Notes under the pieces: generated by a model
The model's input: the letters and a program-made list of their open reading frames with translations, nothing else
Database searches by the model: none
Told to the model about the DNA's origin: nothing
Source: Candidatus Bandiella numerosa
Lineage (GTDB): Bacteria > Pseudomonadota > Alphaproteobacteria > Rickettsiales > Midichloriaceae
Direction of reading: 5' to 3'
Assembly (NCBI RefSeq): GCF_021811875.1
Contig: NZ_JAJBJD010000022.1
Coordinates: forward strand, 1-9,788
Length of the DNA: 9,788 bases
Shown: piece after piece, positions 1 to 6,874 of the stretch
How the letters are laid out: each line of letters starts with the position of its first letter
Position numbering within the stretch: the stretch's first letter is position 1
Program-made: the position numbers and the translations under genes

Positions 1-1
1 T

Positions 2-73
2 ATCCAAAGAGAGAATTTTCAAAAAGCTAAATTTATTTGGGATGAAGCTATCCAAGAGATAGCTGCTGCCTAA
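2..73 (+). CDS. C-terminal tail of an unrecognised gene, cut by the window edge
   Basis: A reading frame is open from the first bases of the window and ends at TAA 71-73, giving 23 residues (ending AIQEIAAA). The tail is amphipathic and rich in Glu, Lys and Ala, compatible with a C-terminal helix, but too short to assign to a family. The other two plus frames are also fairly open here, so even the frame is uncertain. It converges on the minus-strand glutamine-synthetase-like remnant. One possibility, not demonstrated, is the end of a transposase whose insertion truncated that remnant. Confidence 0.3.
   Translation: MQRENFQKAKFIWDEAIQEIAAA
46..64. repeat. Small inverted repeat (7-base arms, 5-base loop)
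   Basis: AGCTATC (46-52) and GATAGCT (58-64) are perfect reverse complements around the loop CAAGA. The hairpin lies within the last codons of the partial left-edge frame. No T-run follows on either side, so it does not look like an intrinsic terminator. It may be chance in AT-rich sequence or part of an element end. Confidence 0.35.
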
Positions 74-111
74 AATTTAAGGGTCAGGGTTGTGTTGCGG
101 CCATATTTCCA

Positions 112-252
112 TTAACTTGACGGTGCCTTCTTGTGTCTTAAGTAAAACTCAATTTCAACACCAAATTTTGGTATGACATTAAATTTGTTTCTTAACAATG
201 AGGTAACCTTTTCAATTTGGTTTCTAAAATCTTTCAAATCCAATAATGCCAT
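112..252 (-). pseudogene. Truncated N-terminus of a probable glutamine-synthetase-like (GlnA family) protein
   Basis: A 46-residue frame starts at ATG 252-250 and stops at 114-112. An N-terminal helical stretch (LLDLKDFRNQIEKV) is followed by KFGVEIEFYL at residues 29-38. The V-E-I-E-F strand resembles the start of the catalytic fold of glutamine synthetase and glutamate-cysteine ligase type enzymes, where such glutamates help bind metal. After residue 38 the resemblance is lost and the frame closes within a few codons, so over 300 residues of an active enzyme would be missing. The start codon lies 21 bases after the stop of the lipoprotein gene on the same strand, suggesting an original two-gene operon. 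No good Shine-Dalgarno is seen. The family assignment rests on one short motif; it could instead be an unrelated small protein. Confidence 0.42.
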
Positions 253-273
253 GGTTATCCATAATATATAATA

Positions 274-558
274 TTAATTCTTCTTTAAATTTTCTGGTAT
301 ACTCGGAACATCAGCAAGAGAATTTTTATTATCCTTATTATACACCTCCACAGCTTCCTTGGAACTAATAAAAGGATTTTTCGGTACCTTGATTTTATAC
401 CCTCCATTCATGATGAATTCATTATCTCTAGGAAAATGTTTATTTTTAAAATTTTTCTCAGTTGTTCCATAGCTTTTGCTTTTTTTTGAGCAACCATAAA
501 ACATCATTGGAAAAATTAATGTTATAAAAAGTACGTATTTTAATTTCACCTTATACAT
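274..558 (-). CDS. Small predicted lipoprotein, function unknown
   Basis: This 94-residue protein begins with a short basic region (MYKVKLK), a hydrophobic core at about residues 8-21 and a lipobox-like FYGC with Cys23. After lipidation the mature protein would be about 72 residues. The mature part is hydrophilic: a Lys/Ser-rich linker (SKKSKS), a central GYKIKVPKNPF segment and a Pro- and Lys-rich tail, with no catalytic motif or further membrane segment visible. The lipobox has Tyr at -2 and Phe at -3, slightly off consensus, so processing is likely but not certain. The gene is divergent from rseP and lies 21 bases upstream of the truncated glutamine-synthetase-like frame. I do not recognise a family with an assigned function. 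Coding is supported by the ordered signal-lipobox-linker layout. Confidence 0.7.
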   Translation of the reverse strand: MYKVKLKYVLFITLIFPMMFYGCSKKSKSYGTTEKNFKNKHFPRDNEFIMNGGYKIKVPKNPFISSKEAVEVYNKDNKNSLADVPSIPENLKKN

Positions 559-601
559 AATTCTAAATGGAAATTTTAATGTTTATCATAGTCTTATTAG
601 G

Positions 602-629
602 ATTTTAAAGCTATCAAACTAAAAAGCAA
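602..629 (-). promoter_or_regulatory. Candidate sigma70-type promoter for the lipoprotein gene
   Basis: Read on the minus strand, TTGCTT (629-624) is followed after 16 bases by TAAAAT (607-602), which matches the -10 consensus at five of six positions. Initiation near 595 would leave a leader of about 37 bases before the start codon at 558. The -35 is weak and the region is AT-rich, so chance matches are common. Confidence 0.3.
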
Positions 630-650
630 TTATTTGTTTGAAATTTTCAA

Positions 651-679
651 TTGTAAAATTACTCATTTGTTGATATCTA
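651..679 (+). promoter_or_regulatory. Weak candidate promoter for the rseP-bamA-skp-ppiD block
   Basis: TTGTAA (651-656), 17 bases, then TATCTA (674-679) is the best-spaced pair I find upstream of rseP, but the -10 matches at only three positions. A better -10 (TAAAAT, 654-659) has no acceptable -35. A promoter must lie somewhere in 559-692, because this is the divergent gap before the block; its exact position is not resolved. If this pair is used, the transcript would begin only a few bases before ATG 693, which favours a downstream rseP start. Confidence 0.2.
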
Positions 680-692
680 GTAGATTCAATAA

Positions 693-1886
693 ATGTTTTG
701 TATTTCAATGAAAGCTTTGTTTTGGCTATTAATAGTGATAGCACCCGTTTTGTTTATTATGTATACATCAGCAAAAGCTCTGTTTTGGTTCTTAGTGATT
801 TTAACGCCAATTGTGTTTATTCATGAATTGGGACATTTTTTATTCGCTAGACTGTTTGGGGTAAAAATTGAGGTGTTTTCAATAGGATTTGGAAAGCCAC
901 TAATCAAGTGGAAAGATAGTAAGGACACTGTTTGGCAAATCGCCCTTATACCTCTTGGAGGTTACGTAAAAATGTTTGGCGATGAAGGTGCTGCTAGCAC
1001 TCCAGATAAAGAAAAAATAAATAGTTTATCAGAAAAAGAAAAAAGTTTATCTTTTCATCATAAAAATTTATGGCAAAAATCTTTAATTGTTTTTGGCGGG
1101 CCGTTTGCCAATTATCTGCTGACAATTATCATTTTTATTATTTTATCAATGCATAGTGGGGTAAAGGAATTTAAACCTGAAGTTACTGGCCTACAACAAG
1201 ACTCTCCAGCCCAAAAAGCCGGCTTAGAAGTGGGAGATTTAATTGTTGACGTTAATGGTGATAAAGTAGATTCCCCAGCTGATCTAAAGTTAAAATTGGA
1301 TAAAAGTGAAAATATGAATATTGAAGTAGGAGTTATTCGCCAAAAATCCTATTTAACGGTAAACGTTGCGCCCAAGGAAGAAGAATATAAAAATATATTT
1401 GGTGAAATTGTTAAGTCACGCATGATAGGTGTTTATTTTGAAAAATTTACTCTTAGGAAAGTTGGGGTGACAGAGTCATTTATAAATTCCTTTTATCAAG
1501 TGGGGAATATGTCGTATATGTTCGTAAAAGCTATTTGGCAAATGATAACTTTGAAACGTGGAACGGAGGATATTGGAGGCCCCATAAAAATAGCTTTATA
1601 CTCAGAGAGTATGGCAAATCAAGGATTGATGGCAATATTATATTTTGTTGCAATGATCTCACTTAATTTAGGTTTGATTAATTTGTTCCCTATACCTATG
1701 TTAGATGGAGGACACTTATTTTTTTATGGAGTAGAAGCAATAATTAGGAGACCAATCAATCATAAGGTTCAAGTTATTTGTTTTAAAATTGGCTTTTTTA
1801 TACTGATAGGATTAATGTCGATAGCTTTTTGGAATGACCTAAAGGCCATCGAATTCTTTAATAAATTAAAATTATTATTAGGCTGA
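693..1886 (+). CDS. rseP: RseP/MmpA-type site-2 intramembrane zinc metalloprotease
   Basis: This M50-family inner-membrane protease cleaves membrane-anchored substrates (in other bacteria, anti-sigma factors and signal-peptide remnants) within their transmembrane segment. The zinc motif HELGH is at residues 44-48. A second membrane segment follows FGGPFAN (134-140). One PDZ domain covers about 155-228, with DSPAQKAGLEVGDLI as its core. The third zinc ligand is Asp338 in NLFPIPMLDGGH (330-341), followed by a last membrane helix near 366-380. At 397 residues it is longer than the roughly 360 I recall for rickettsial homologues. The excess is N-terminal, where residues 7-22 and 28-43 are a degenerate tandem duplicate. 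ATG 693, 708 and 759 are all possible starts and none has a clear Shine-Dalgarno; 759 would remove the extra copy. bamA follows after 7 bases, a conserved pairing in proteobacteria. Confidence 0.95.
   Translation: MFCISMKALFWLLIVIAPVLFIMYTSAKALFWFLVILTPIVFIHELGHFLFARLFGVKIEVFSIGFGKPLIKWKDSKDTVWQIALIPLGGYVKMFGDEGAASTPDKEKINSLSEKEKSLSFHHKNLWQKSLIVFGGPFANYLLTIIIFIILSMHSGVKEFKPEVTGLQQDSPAQKAGLEVGDLIVDVNGDKVDSPADLKLKLDKSENMNIEVGVIRQKSYLTVNVAPKEEEYKNIFGEIVKSRMIGVYFEKFTLRKVGVTESFINSFYQVGNMSYMFVKAIWQMITLKRGTEDIGGPIKIALYSESMANQGLMAILYFVAMISLNLGLINLFPIPMLDGGHLFFYGVEAIIRRPINHKVQVICFKIGFFILIGLMSIAFWNDLKAIEFFNKLKLLLG
705..821 (+). repeat. Degenerate 63-base tandem duplication at the 5' end of rseP
   Basis: Two in-frame units starting with S-x-K-A-L-F-W lie 63 bases apart (705-758 and 768-821). 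Over the 16 codons from the lysine (711-758 versus 774-821), 35 of 48 bases and 9 of 16 residues are identical. Several differences are synonymous or conservative (Leu/Val/Ile exchanges). Both units encode a hydrophobic stretch; only the second continues into the HELGH zinc site. The position corresponding to Met6 in unit one is Ala27 in unit two. Confidence 0.7.
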
Positions 1887-1893
1887 AAATATT

Positions 1894-4272
1894 ATGTATT
1901 TAGTTAGAAATTTTATTTTTATAATTGTTTTTTCACTTCAATTCTTGAATGTTATTGCGTCTGAAAATGTTCAAAAAATTGAGGTAATAGGCAATAAGAG
2001 AGTTCCTACAGATACCATTTTATACTATCTAGATTTTAAAATAGGGGATAAAGCTACTAAAGAAAATATTGATAACTCAGTTAAAAATTTATACTCCCAA
2101 GGTTTTTTTTCTGACATATCGATTAAACAAAGTGCAAAAAATGTTATAACTATCAAAATCGAAGAAAATCCTGTAATCAGAAAAATTACCATTGAGGGCA
2201 GTAAAAAATTGAAAGCTGCTACAATTGAGAAAGAATTGCAAGTTAAAGAAGGTAATATCTATTCGAAGTTTCAATTAGATAGTGATGTTAAAAGAATAGA
2301 GTCTACGTATAAAAAAATGGGTTATTTTGCTACTTCTGCTCAATCAACGATAAAAATGCGAGGGCAAGATTCAGTTGATGTTACGATTTTTATTAATGAA
2401 GGAGAAAAGCCAAAAATCAAAAAAATAATTTTTTATGGCAATACTAAATTCTCTCAAAAAGATTTATTAAAAATCATTGCCTCAAAAGAAGCGGCTTGGT
2501 ATAGGTTGTTTTCTTCGAGTGATTTATACGACCAAGATAGGATTATGTTGGATAAAGATTTACTCAAGCAACATTATATGCAAGAAGGATATGCTAATTT
2601 TAAAGTTTTGTCTTCAACCTCTGAAATTACTCCTAATGGCGAGTCGTTTTTGTTAACATACATTATTACTGAAGGTGAGAGGTTTAATTTTGGTAAATCA
2701 TCAATTGATTGTCAAATAAAAGATATTGACGCAACTGAATTGAAAAAATTCATCGATTACAAAGAAGGGGAAATATTTAATGAATCTTTAATCGACAAAA
2801 CTGTGTATCAAATTACATCATCTATGGGAAATAAGGGTTATACTTTTATAGATGTTGATTATAATTTGGAGAAGGATGAAAAAAATAAAATAGTGAATAT
2901 CAGATACACTGTCAACGAAACTGCAAAATATTTTGTCAAGAATATTAATATTATTGGCAACACAAGAACCTTGGATAGAGTTATCAGAAGGGAATTAAAA
3001 ATCTATGAAGGTGACCCGTTTAATTTATCAAAAATTCAAAGGTCTAAACAAAAAGTTGCCAATTTGGGTTATTTTAGCTCAGTTGAGTTTGAGAACAAGC
3101 AAACTTCTGAATTTGATAAATTAGATTTGGATATTAAAGTAAAAGAGACATCTACTGGATCTATGCGTTTTGCAATTGGGTATAACACTGCTTCAGGTGC
3201 GATTGGTTCAACAACATTATCTGAATATAACTTTTTAGGTAAGGGGCAAATAGTAGAATTTGATTTTAGTAAAGCTAAAAAAAGCTCTGATATATCTTTT
3301 AGTTTTACTGAGCCAAAGTTTATGGATCGTAACTTAGCGGTTGGCTTTGATATTTTTACAACATCTCAAGATAAATCAGATCAAAGCTCTTTTAGTGCTA
3401 AAAGCAAGGGGTTAACTCTTAGGACTGGTTATGATATTAACGAGTACTTGTATCATAATATTAATTATTCTATCAAAAATGAGAAATCTGATAAGAGCAA
3501 AGATGCATCAATATTTTTAAAGGCTCAACCAAATAAGACACGCGTGTCCTACATTGGTCATTCAATTACATATGATAAATTAAATAGCAGAATTAGCCCT
3601 ACAAAAGGATACATGGTTAAAATTACGCAAAATTTTGCCGGTGTTGGTGGTAATGTAAAATATTTGCAACACCAACTGTATACGAGTTATTTTAAACCAC
3701 TGTATAAAGAAAATATTATTTTAAATTTAATAGGAAGAGCTGGTAATATCCGTGGCATTGGTGGTAATAATGTTAACATTAACGATAGCTTTTTTGTTGG
3801 AGAGGATTATATCAGGGGGTTTGACGTATCAGGGATAGGTCCAAGGGTTAAAAAATACACAGGAAATGATGACCAAGCATCACTTGGAGGCAATACTTTT
3901 TTCGCAGGCACAGCTGAAATACAATTCCCTTTAGGTCTGCCTGAAGAATTTGGGATGAAAGGAGCTGTTTTCAGTGATTTCGGTACTTTATTTGACACTG
4001 ATGCAGCAAAATATAAATGCGAAGGTAAAGATTGTGGATGTGATTCTGGTGTAAATGATAAAAAAATCAGTTCTAAGCCTTTATGTGAAGGAGGAAGATT
4101 AAATTCTGACTACATTGATACAAGCAAGAAAATTAGAGCATCTTATGGCGTTGGTTTGGTATGGGATTCACCTCTTGGCTTTATCAGATTAGATTATGGC
4201 ACGCCATTCACAAAAGAATCGTTTGACAAGACCTCAAGAGTAAGGTTTAGTATTGGAACAAACTTTTATTAA
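1894..4272 (+). CDS. bamA: BamA, outer-membrane protein assembly barrel (Omp85 family)
   Basis: BamA folds and inserts beta-barrel proteins into the outer membrane as the core of the BAM complex. A signal peptide covers about residues 1-23 (cleavage near VIAS-EN). Five POTRA repeats follow at roughly 24-93, 94-173, 174-264, 265-346 and 347-422, each with the family's glycine-containing turns (VIGNKRV, IEGSKKL, FYGNTKF, IIGNTRT). The barrel fills 423-792. The conserved loop-6 motif is IRGF at 640-643 (VRGF in the classic form), in YIRGFDVSGIGPR, and the protein ends in an amphipathic strand with an aromatic end (FSIGTNFY). Its 792 residues are normal for the family. An unusual segment near 709-731 holds four cysteines. 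It sits between rseP and skp; the nearest purine run to its ATG is weak. Confidence 0.97.
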   Translation: MYLVRNFIFIIVFSLQFLNVIASENVQKIEVIGNKRVPTDTILYYLDFKIGDKATKENIDNSVKNLYSQGFFSDISIKQSAKNVITIKIEENPVIRKITIEGSKKLKAATIEKELQVKEGNIYSKFQLDSDVKRIESTYKKMGYFATSAQSTIKMRGQDSVDVTIFINEGEKPKIKKIIFYGNTKFSQKDLLKIIASKEAAWYRLFSSSDLYDQDRIMLDKDLLKQHYMQEGYANFKVLSSTSEITPNGESFLLTYIITEGERFNFGKSSIDCQIKDIDATELKKFIDYKEGEIFNESLIDKTVYQITSSMGNKGYTFIDVDYNLEKDEKNKIVNIRYTVNETAKYFVKNINIIGNTRTLDRVIRRELKIYEGDPFNLSKIQRSKQKVANLGYFSSVEFENKQTSEFDKLDLDIKVKETSTGSMRFAIGYNTASGAIGSTTLSEYNFLGKGQIVEFDFSKAKKSSDISFSFTEPKFMDRNLAVGFDIFTTSQDKSDQSSFSAKSKGLTLRTGYDINEYLYHNINYSIKNEKSDKSKDASIFLKAQPNKTRVSYIGHSITYDKLNSRISPTKGYMVKITQNFAGVGGNVKYLQHQLYTSYFKPLYKENIILNLIGRAGNIRGIGGNNVNINDSFFVGEDYIRGFDVSGIGPRVKKYTGNDDQASLGGNTFFAGTAEIQFPLGLPEEFGMKGAVFSDFGTLFDTDAAKYKCEGKDCGCDSGVNDKKISSKPLCEGGRLNSDYIDTSKKIRASYGVGLVWDSPLGFIRLDYGTPFTKESFDKTSRVRFSIGTNFY

Positions 4273-4283
4273 TTATATTTTTT

Positions 4284-4287
4284 GGAG
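4284..4287 (+). promoter_or_regulatory. Ribosome binding site of skp
   Basis: GGAG at 4284-4287 stands six bases before ATG 4294. It decides the start, because the in-frame TTG at 4282-4284 overlaps this site and has no such motif of its own. Confidence 0.7.
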
Positions 4288-4293
4288 TATAAA

Positions 4294-4854
4294 ATGAAAT
4301 TTTTAAGATTTCTGCCAGTATTTTTTTTAGTGTCTTGTATAACCTTCATAAACAACGTTTCTGCCCAAACTAAAATTGGAGTAATTGATACTAACAAAAT
4401 AGTTGAAAAATGCACTGCATATGTGCAAGCAAAAAAAGTGATAGAAGATGAATTTAGTAAATCTGAAAAAGAAGCAGGAGAAATGCAAGAAAAATTTTCT
4501 AAAAGGGCTGAGGATTTGGAGAATAAGAAAAATATAATGTCAGCAAAAGAATACAATAAAAAAAGAGAAGAATTGAATAAGGAAGCGCAAATTTTACAAA
4601 AAAAGTTTTATGATAAAAGGATCAATCTTGACAAGGAATTTAATAATATTAATAAAACTCTTAATGATAGCTTAACAGACATTGTTAAAAATTTATCAGA
4701 GAAAAACCATATAACTGTTACTTTAGATAAGGGAATGGTATTTTATAGCGATGAATCTACGGAAATTACAGATGAGGTGATATCCGAAGTAAATAAAAGA
4801 CTAAAATCAATTGACGTAAATTTACCTCAAAGCAAAGACAGTGATTCAAAATAA
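4294..4854 (+). CDS. skp: Skp/OmpH-like periplasmic chaperone
   Basis: Skp is a trimeric periplasmic holdase that keeps unfolded outer-membrane proteins soluble and hands them to BamA. The 186-residue product (counted from ATG 4294) has a signal peptide at 1-24 ending NVSA-QT, then the family's first strand KIGVIDTNKI. A long, highly charged coiled coil covers about residues 45-135 and forms the tentacles, and a returning strand (HITVTLDKGMVFY) closes the body domain. The end is hydrophilic. E. coli Skp has 161 residues with its signal, so this one is slightly longer. Residues 12-15 (LVSC) also resemble a lipobox, but cleavage there would leave a very short hydrophobic core and a still-hydrophobic stretch, so the Ala24 site is preferred. 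The start lies 21 bases after bamA, and the 3' end overlaps ppiD by 14 bases. Confidence 0.87.
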   Translation: MKFLRFLPVFFLVSCITFINNVSAQTKIGVIDTNKIVEKCTAYVQAKKVIEDEFSKSEKEAGEMQEKFSKRAEDLENKKNIMSAKEYNKKREELNKEAQILQKKFYDKRINLDKEFNNINKTLNDSLTDIVKNLSEKNHITVTLDKGMVFYSDESTEITDEVISEVNKRLKSIDVNLPQSKDSDSK

Positions 4855-6682
4855 GTTACTTAGAAATTTTGTAAAATTTTTACTCTTAGTATTAATATTA
4901 GCATTTGCTTTTAGTAGCTTAAGAGATGTTTTCGTCAAAAAAGAATTAACATATGCATTGAAAATTGCAGATGTTGAATATTCTTTTGCCTATGTTAATA
5001 AAATATTTCAAGAAGCCATTAAGGAGTCTAAAATAAAACATGGCAGGGATTTATCACAAAATGACACAAGTAAATTGAAGAGCGAGATATTAGAGAATAT
5101 TGTTGACAGTATTTTGATTTTACTAGAAGCGAGAAGATTGGGCATAGTTGCTAATGATAATATGGTAAAAAAAGAGATTTTAAAAATCCCCATATTTTTT
5201 AAAAACGGTAAATTTGACAAAAATATATTTGAGCAGGTGATTAAGCAGTATGGGGTGTCTGAACAGGGATTTATCGATAAATTAAAGGAGGATGTAATTA
5301 GGGCTACGTTTGTCGATTCGATATCTGCGAATAAATCTGTTATTCCAGGTTTAACAGAAGTTATATTAGAAGATGTGTTGCAAACTAGAGAGCTGGAATT
5401 AGTAAAAATCCCATTTTCTGCTTTTAAAATACCTACTAGACCTGAAGATTCAGAGCTAAAACATATTTATGAAGAAAATAAATCAAAATTTAAGATTCCA
5501 GAAAAACGCAAAGTAGAATATGTGACAATTTCTTCAGAACTATTTGAAGAGCAATCTAATGAAGTGGCTGAGGCAAAATTAAGAAAAATTTATGAGGAGA
5601 AGAGCTTTTTATTTGTAGAATCAGAAAAACGAGATGTTAAACAAATTCAATTTAGCTCCTTAAATAATGCTAATAAAGCACGAGAAGAAATTATTAAAGG
5701 TGTAGATTTTGCGGAAATTGCAAAAAAATATGCTCCAAATTTTAATAGCTATAATCTAGGAATTATCACAGAAAAAGACTTTGATGACGACATATCAGGA
5801 AAACTTTTTAACCTTAAAGTAGGTGGTATTAGTGAAATAATTGAAACACCCCTAGGATTATATATTTTTAAAATAGAAAAAATAATTCCGGAAAAAAAGA
5901 AGAGCTTTGATGAAGTTAAAGATTTACTAAAAAAAGAATATTTAAAAGATCTTAAGTTTAATAATTTTTTGAACAGCATAAAAAAGATTCAAACTGAACT
6001 AAAACAAGGAAAAACATTAGAAGTAATCGCTAAGGATTATAATCAAAAATTGAGTTTGGCAGAAATTATCAATTCTGTTGATGAAAACGGTGATATAACT
6101 CATATTAAGTCATTTGTTGAAAATTCTTTTAATACTAAATTAAATCAGCAAAGTGAAATATTTCCAATTGATTCAGATAAATTCTGTATCCTCAGAATAA
6201 TTGGAATAACTCCAGAAAAAAATCAAGAGCTTGATGAATTAAAACCTCAATTAAAACAAATTTGGTATAGCAAGGAATTAAGCTCATTTATAAATCAAAT
6301 TAAAATTTCTGAAAAAGAGAAGTTGGATTCAGAAGCTAATACAAAGCTTATTGATTTTTCGAACATTCAGCTATCTAAAATTAAACTTTCAAGCAGTAAA
6401 TTTGATAATGAAATACCGTTAGATTTTCACAAAGTAATTTTTGAATCAAAAATTAACTATTATACAAAACCCTTTATTGACTATGTTCATGAAGAGGTGT
6501 TATTGGCTAAACCCACTAAGGTTGATTTACCATCTAAAGAAGAGATTGAAAAACATAGGTTATTATACGATTCGCAAGTTAATCAAATTGAACAAGAAAT
6601 AATTTTAATGGATATCTTGAAGAAATTAAAAGACAAATTTAATGTTGTTGTAAATCATAAAATTTTTGATCATAGCTTTTAG
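4841..6682 (+). CDS. ppiD: PpiD/SurA-like membrane-anchored periplasmic folding factor (parvulin-type)
   Basis: The 613-residue protein has one N-terminal signal anchor (about residues 10-26), placing the rest in the periplasm. Residues 36-165 are a helical SurA/PpiD-type chaperone region (KSEILENIVDSILILLEARR). A parvulin-like domain covers about 264-348 (FAEIAKKYAP, YNLGIITE, ISEIIETPLGLYIFKIEKI), and a long C-terminal helical region follows. Length and order match E. coli PpiD (623 residues). In E. coli PpiD the parvulin domain is inactive; I cannot tell by eye whether this one isomerises prolines. The start is GTG 4841, inside skp, with a 14-base overlap that suggests coupled translation; no other in-frame start precedes the anchor. 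PpiD acts near the translocon on newly exported proteins, consistent with the bamA-skp context. Confidence 0.87.
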   Translation: MIQNKLLRNFVKFLLLVLILAFAFSSLRDVFVKKELTYALKIADVEYSFAYVNKIFQEAIKESKIKHGRDLSQNDTSKLKSEILENIVDSILILLEARRLGIVANDNMVKKEILKIPIFFKNGKFDKNIFEQVIKQYGVSEQGFIDKLKEDVIRATFVDSISANKSVIPGLTEVILEDVLQTRELELVKIPFSAFKIPTRPEDSELKHIYEENKSKFKIPEKRKVEYVTISSELFEEQSNEVAEAKLRKIYEEKSFLFVESEKRDVKQIQFSSLNNANKAREEIIKGVDFAEIAKKYAPNFNSYNLGIITEKDFDDDISGKLFNLKVGGISEIIETPLGLYIFKIEKIIPEKKKSFDEVKDLLKKEYLKDLKFNNFLNSIKKIQTELKQGKTLEVIAKDYNQKLSLAEIINSVDENGDITHIKSFVENSFNTKLNQQSEIFPIDSDKFCILRIIGITPEKNQELDELKPQLKQIWYSKELSSFINQIKISEKEKLDSEANTKLIDFSNIQLSKIKLSSSKFDNEIPLDFHKVIFESKINYYTKPFIDYVHEEVLLAKPTKVDLPSKEEIEKHRLLYDSQVNQIEQEIILMDILKKLKDKFNVVVNHKIFDHSF

Positions 6683-6683
6683 G

Positions 6684-6700
6684 TATTCCTGTTAAGAATA
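6684..6700 (+). terminator. Very weak hairpin after ppiD
   Basis: TATTC (6684-6688) and GAATA (6696-6700) can pair around a 7-base loop immediately after the ppiD stop, followed by TTTGGTTGT rather than a clean T-run. The stem is short and AT-rich, so I rate it a poor terminator; no better one is visible before the pdhC promoter. Confidence 0.15.
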
Positions 6701-6717
6701 TTTGGTTGTATAAGTTT

Positions 6718-6732
6718 TACATTTGAAATGTA
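6718..6732. promoter_or_regulatory. Near-perfect dyad upstream of the pdhC promoter, possible operator
   Basis: TACATTT (6718-6724) and AAATGTA (6726-6732) are exact reverse complements around a single G at 6725. The one-base centre makes it a poor RNA hairpin but a plausible binding site for a dimeric regulator. It ends 19 bases before the candidate -35 at 6752. No regulator gene is in the window, and short AT-rich dyads occur by chance. Confidence 0.35.
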
Positions 6733-6751
6733 GTTGTTGAACCTATTTATT

Positions 6752-6779
6752 TTGAATTAAAATGCGCTAAGGGTATAAT
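6752..6779 (+). promoter_or_regulatory. Probable sigma70-type promoter of pdhC-lpd
   Basis: TTGAAT (6752-6757, four of six consensus positions), a 16-base spacer and a perfect TATAAT (6774-6779) form the best promoter in the window. Initiation near 6786 would give a leader of about 89 bases before the pdhC start. It shows that pdhC-lpd can be expressed independently of the preceding envelope gene block. Confidence 0.55.
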
Positions 6780-6827
6780 GGGTGATCAGAAAATCTGTAA
6801 ATTCATTATTTAATTGGAGAAATGCGT

Positions 6828-6833
6828 TATAAT
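6828..6833 (+). promoter_or_regulatory. Second -10-like TATAAT before pdhC
   Basis: A second perfect TATAAT lies 54 bases after the first, but the hexamers 16-18 bases upstream (for example ATTATT at 6805-6810) are poor -35 matches. Both TATAAT boxes follow the bases AATGCG closely (6761-6766 and 6821-6826). It could be a second start point with a shorter leader. Confidence 0.25.
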
Positions 6834-6874
6834 ATGCTAATGTAGCTTATGTTAAATACATTTTTAATACGTTT

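Noticed and set aside
4282..4293. TTG start that would lengthen Skp by four residues
   Set aside because: The TTG overlaps the GGAG ribosome binding site, which is ideally spaced for ATG 4294, and the added residues would precede a normal signal peptide.
4336..4338. Skp as a lipoprotein through LVSC (Cys15)
   Set aside because: Cleavage there leaves hydrophobic residues in the mature part, while a conventional site (NVSA-QT) lies nine residues on, directly before the conserved first strand.
6778..6813. Eleven-codon leader peptide (MGDQKICKFII) before pdhC
   Set aside because: Its ATG overlaps the -10 box of the best promoter, so it would not be in the transcript; it has no Shine-Dalgarno and no regulatory codon run.
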